Assembly: GCA_026387515.1 (NCBI GenBank)
Contig: JAPLLP010000118.1
Location: forward strand, 1-6,592
Length of the DNA: 6,592 nt
Origin: Candidatus Omnitrophota bacterium
Lineage (GTDB): Bacteria; Omnitrophota; Koll11; Gygaellales; Profunditerraquicolaceae
Direction: 5' to 3'
Below are positions 6,200 to 6,592 of this stretch, one piece after another. Position numbers and translations under genes: made by a program. Within the stretch, counting starts at the first letter, position 1; every line of letters starts with the position of its first letter. Under the pieces are notes generated by a model. That model was not told where the DNA came from and did no database searches. It worked only from the letters and a program-made list of their open reading frames with translations.

Positions 6200-6249
6200 C
6201 TCAGTAAGAAGTTATTAAACACGTCCAATAGGGGGAGCTAATTATTGTG

Positions 6250-6354
6250 AAAATCCGAACTTGCTTTTTTCTTGCGGATTGAGCGGTAATACGTCTCAAT
6301 TTCGGGGAATTGGTAGAGTTCAACTTTGGTTTTGAACCAGCGAGTTCGGATTTT
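6250..6354. repeat. 16-bp inverted repeat enclosing two smaller hairpins; candidate structured RNA or miniature mobile element
   Basis: AAAATCCGAACTTGCT (6250-6265) pairs with AGCGAGTTCGGATTTT (6339-6354) at all 16 positions, one of them a G-T pair. The enclosed 73 bases hold ATTGAG/CTCAAT (6278-6283 with 6295-6300, with a CG/CG extension inside) and GTTCAA/TTGAAC (6318-6323 with 6332-6337). The layout is a closed multibranch structure, as in a structured non-coding RNA, or a roughly 105-bp element with terminal inverted repeats. Flanking target-site duplication is not evident beyond a doubtful GTG on each side. It matches no RNA family that I recognise. Confidence 0.45.
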
Positions 6355-6529
6355 GGTGATAAAAGCCAGCGAATGTTCAAGAGAATTTGTCGGTGAATAT
6401 TTGCGTAATAAGATAAGTGGTATTCCGATCATACACTTTCATGGAAAGATATTTATTTTGCTGTTATTAAAGCGGAAAAAAGTGTTCTTATACCTAGAAG
6501 CAATTACTCAGTGAATTTAAAGAATATCT

Positions 6530-6534
6530 GGAGG
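6530..6534 (+). promoter_or_regulatory. Strong Shine-Dalgarno for the gene at 6540
   Basis: GGAGG lies five bases before the ATG at 6540, the best-placed ribosome binding site in the window. It fixes the start of the truncated gene at the right edge. Confidence 0.75.
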
Positions 6535-6539
6535 ATATT

Positions 6540-6592
6540 ATGACAATTCAAAACAAAGAAGAAAACTGTAATTATAATTCTAATAGGCTATT
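6540..6592 (+). CDS. Start of an unidentified gene, truncated by the window end
   Basis: An ATG behind a well-spaced GGAGG opens a frame that runs without stop to the window edge, giving 17 complete codons: MTIQNKEENCNYNSNRL. The residues are polar and Asn-rich, with no signal peptide and no recognisable domain in so short a stretch, so I assign no function. It lies about 490 bases past the hypothetical ORF and more than 1 kb past manC, so it probably begins a separate transcription unit. Confidence 0.6.
   Translation, partial: MTIQNKEENCNYNSNRL

Larger units (their letters stand above)
6050..6539. other. A/T-rich interval without a convincing gene
   Basis: Between the hypothetical ORF and the gene starting at 6540 I see no ORF with both a plausible start and protein-like content. 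What it holds: an 11-codon ORF at 6086-6121 behind AGGAAGGAG; a perfect 14-bp palindrome at 6151-6164; a hairpin at 6168-6199; a 16-bp inverted repeat with two inner hairpins at 6250-6354; and two 60-odd-codon ORFs on opposite strands (6326-6514 forward, 6238-6432 reverse) that overlap each other and the inverted repeat and that I do not support. No -35/-10 pair with normal spacing stands out before 6540, though a promoter for that gene must lie somewhere upstream. Confidence 0.6.

Noticed and set aside
6191..6206. Second tRNA-like start (GCCTCTTAGCTCAGT)
   Set aside because: No matching D-stem partner, T arm or 3' acceptor follows; CCTCT pairs with upstream AGAGG instead.
6295..6356. tRNA-like stretch (AATTGGTAGAG, an anticodon-arm-like hairpin, GAGTTCGGAT)
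   Set aside because: The T arm does not pair (GCGAG against TTTGG), there is no acceptor stem, and the anticodon loop has eight bases. The GAGTTCGG segment pairs better with 6250-6264.
6238..6432. Reverse ORF of 64 codons
   Set aside because: It runs through the inverted repeat and hairpins, has no Shine-Dalgarno that I can see, and resembles no family known to me.
6458..6493. Promoter TTGCTG ... TTATAC before the gene at 6540
   Set aside because: The spacing between boxes is 24 bases, too long for a sigma-70 type promoter, and both boxes are imperfect.
6326..6514. Forward ORF of 62 codons
   Set aside because: TTG start without a ribosome site, starts inside the inverted repeat, overlaps an opposite-strand ORF, and has no recognisable protein features.
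1..6592. CRISPR array, rRNA or intact insertion sequence
   Set aside because: No regularly spaced repeats, no rRNA-like blocks and no transposase motifs were seen on either strand.

Overview
The window reads as a surface-glycan gene cluster from a Gram-negative bacterium, followed by a compositionally different, mostly non-coding stretch and the first codons of another gene. An LPS-heptosyltransferase-family enzyme and an O-antigen ligase/polymerase-family protein argue for an LPS-like or related cell-surface polysaccharide. The moderate GC content, the very compact coding and the GT-C / GT2 / GT9 gene style resemble uncultured lineages such as Omnitrophota. That placement is an impression, not something a marker gene here establishes.

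Positions 1-5485 form one co-directional, tightly packed block, probably one transcription unit that begins upstream of the window. In order it holds: a polytopic GT-C (GT39/PMT-like) membrane glycosyltransferase whose reading frame is broken near position 630 (1-690 and 636-1229); a DPM1-like GT2 glycosyltransferase (1231-1908); an O-antigen ligase/Wzy-family membrane protein (1911-3143); a GT9 heptosyltransferase-family protein (3130-4092); and a bifunctional mannose-1-phosphate guanylyltransferase / mannose-6-phosphate isomerase, ManC type (4070-5485). Gaps are 1-2 bases or the genes overlap. Together they suggest a mannose branch: ManC makes GDP-mannose, the DPM-like enzyme charges a polyprenyl phosphate with mannose, and the GT-C enzyme uses that lipid-linked sugar outside the inner membrane. 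GT9 and the ligase/polymerase would act on the same glycan. This is inferred from family membership.

The most unusual spot in the block is the frame break. Both halves look like well-preserved parts of one protein, and the crossover contains an exact, correctly phased T TTT TTA heptamer (627-633), the classical -1 slippery sequence. A -1 shift there joins the two halves perfectly. A one-T sequencing or assembly error, or a recent mutation in the same T run, explains it equally well and is the conservative reading.

After 5485 the character changes. The stop codon of manC lies inside a small palindrome, the DNA becomes A/T-rich, and a lysine-rich unknown ORF (5615-6049) without a convincing start follows. 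Positions 6050-6539 hold no convincing gene but contain a perfect 14-bp palindrome, a hairpin, an 11-codon ORF with a good Shine-Dalgarno, and a 16-bp inverted repeat enclosing about 73 bases with two further hairpins (6250-6354). At 6540 a new gene starts behind a strong GGAGG ribosome binding site and runs off the window.
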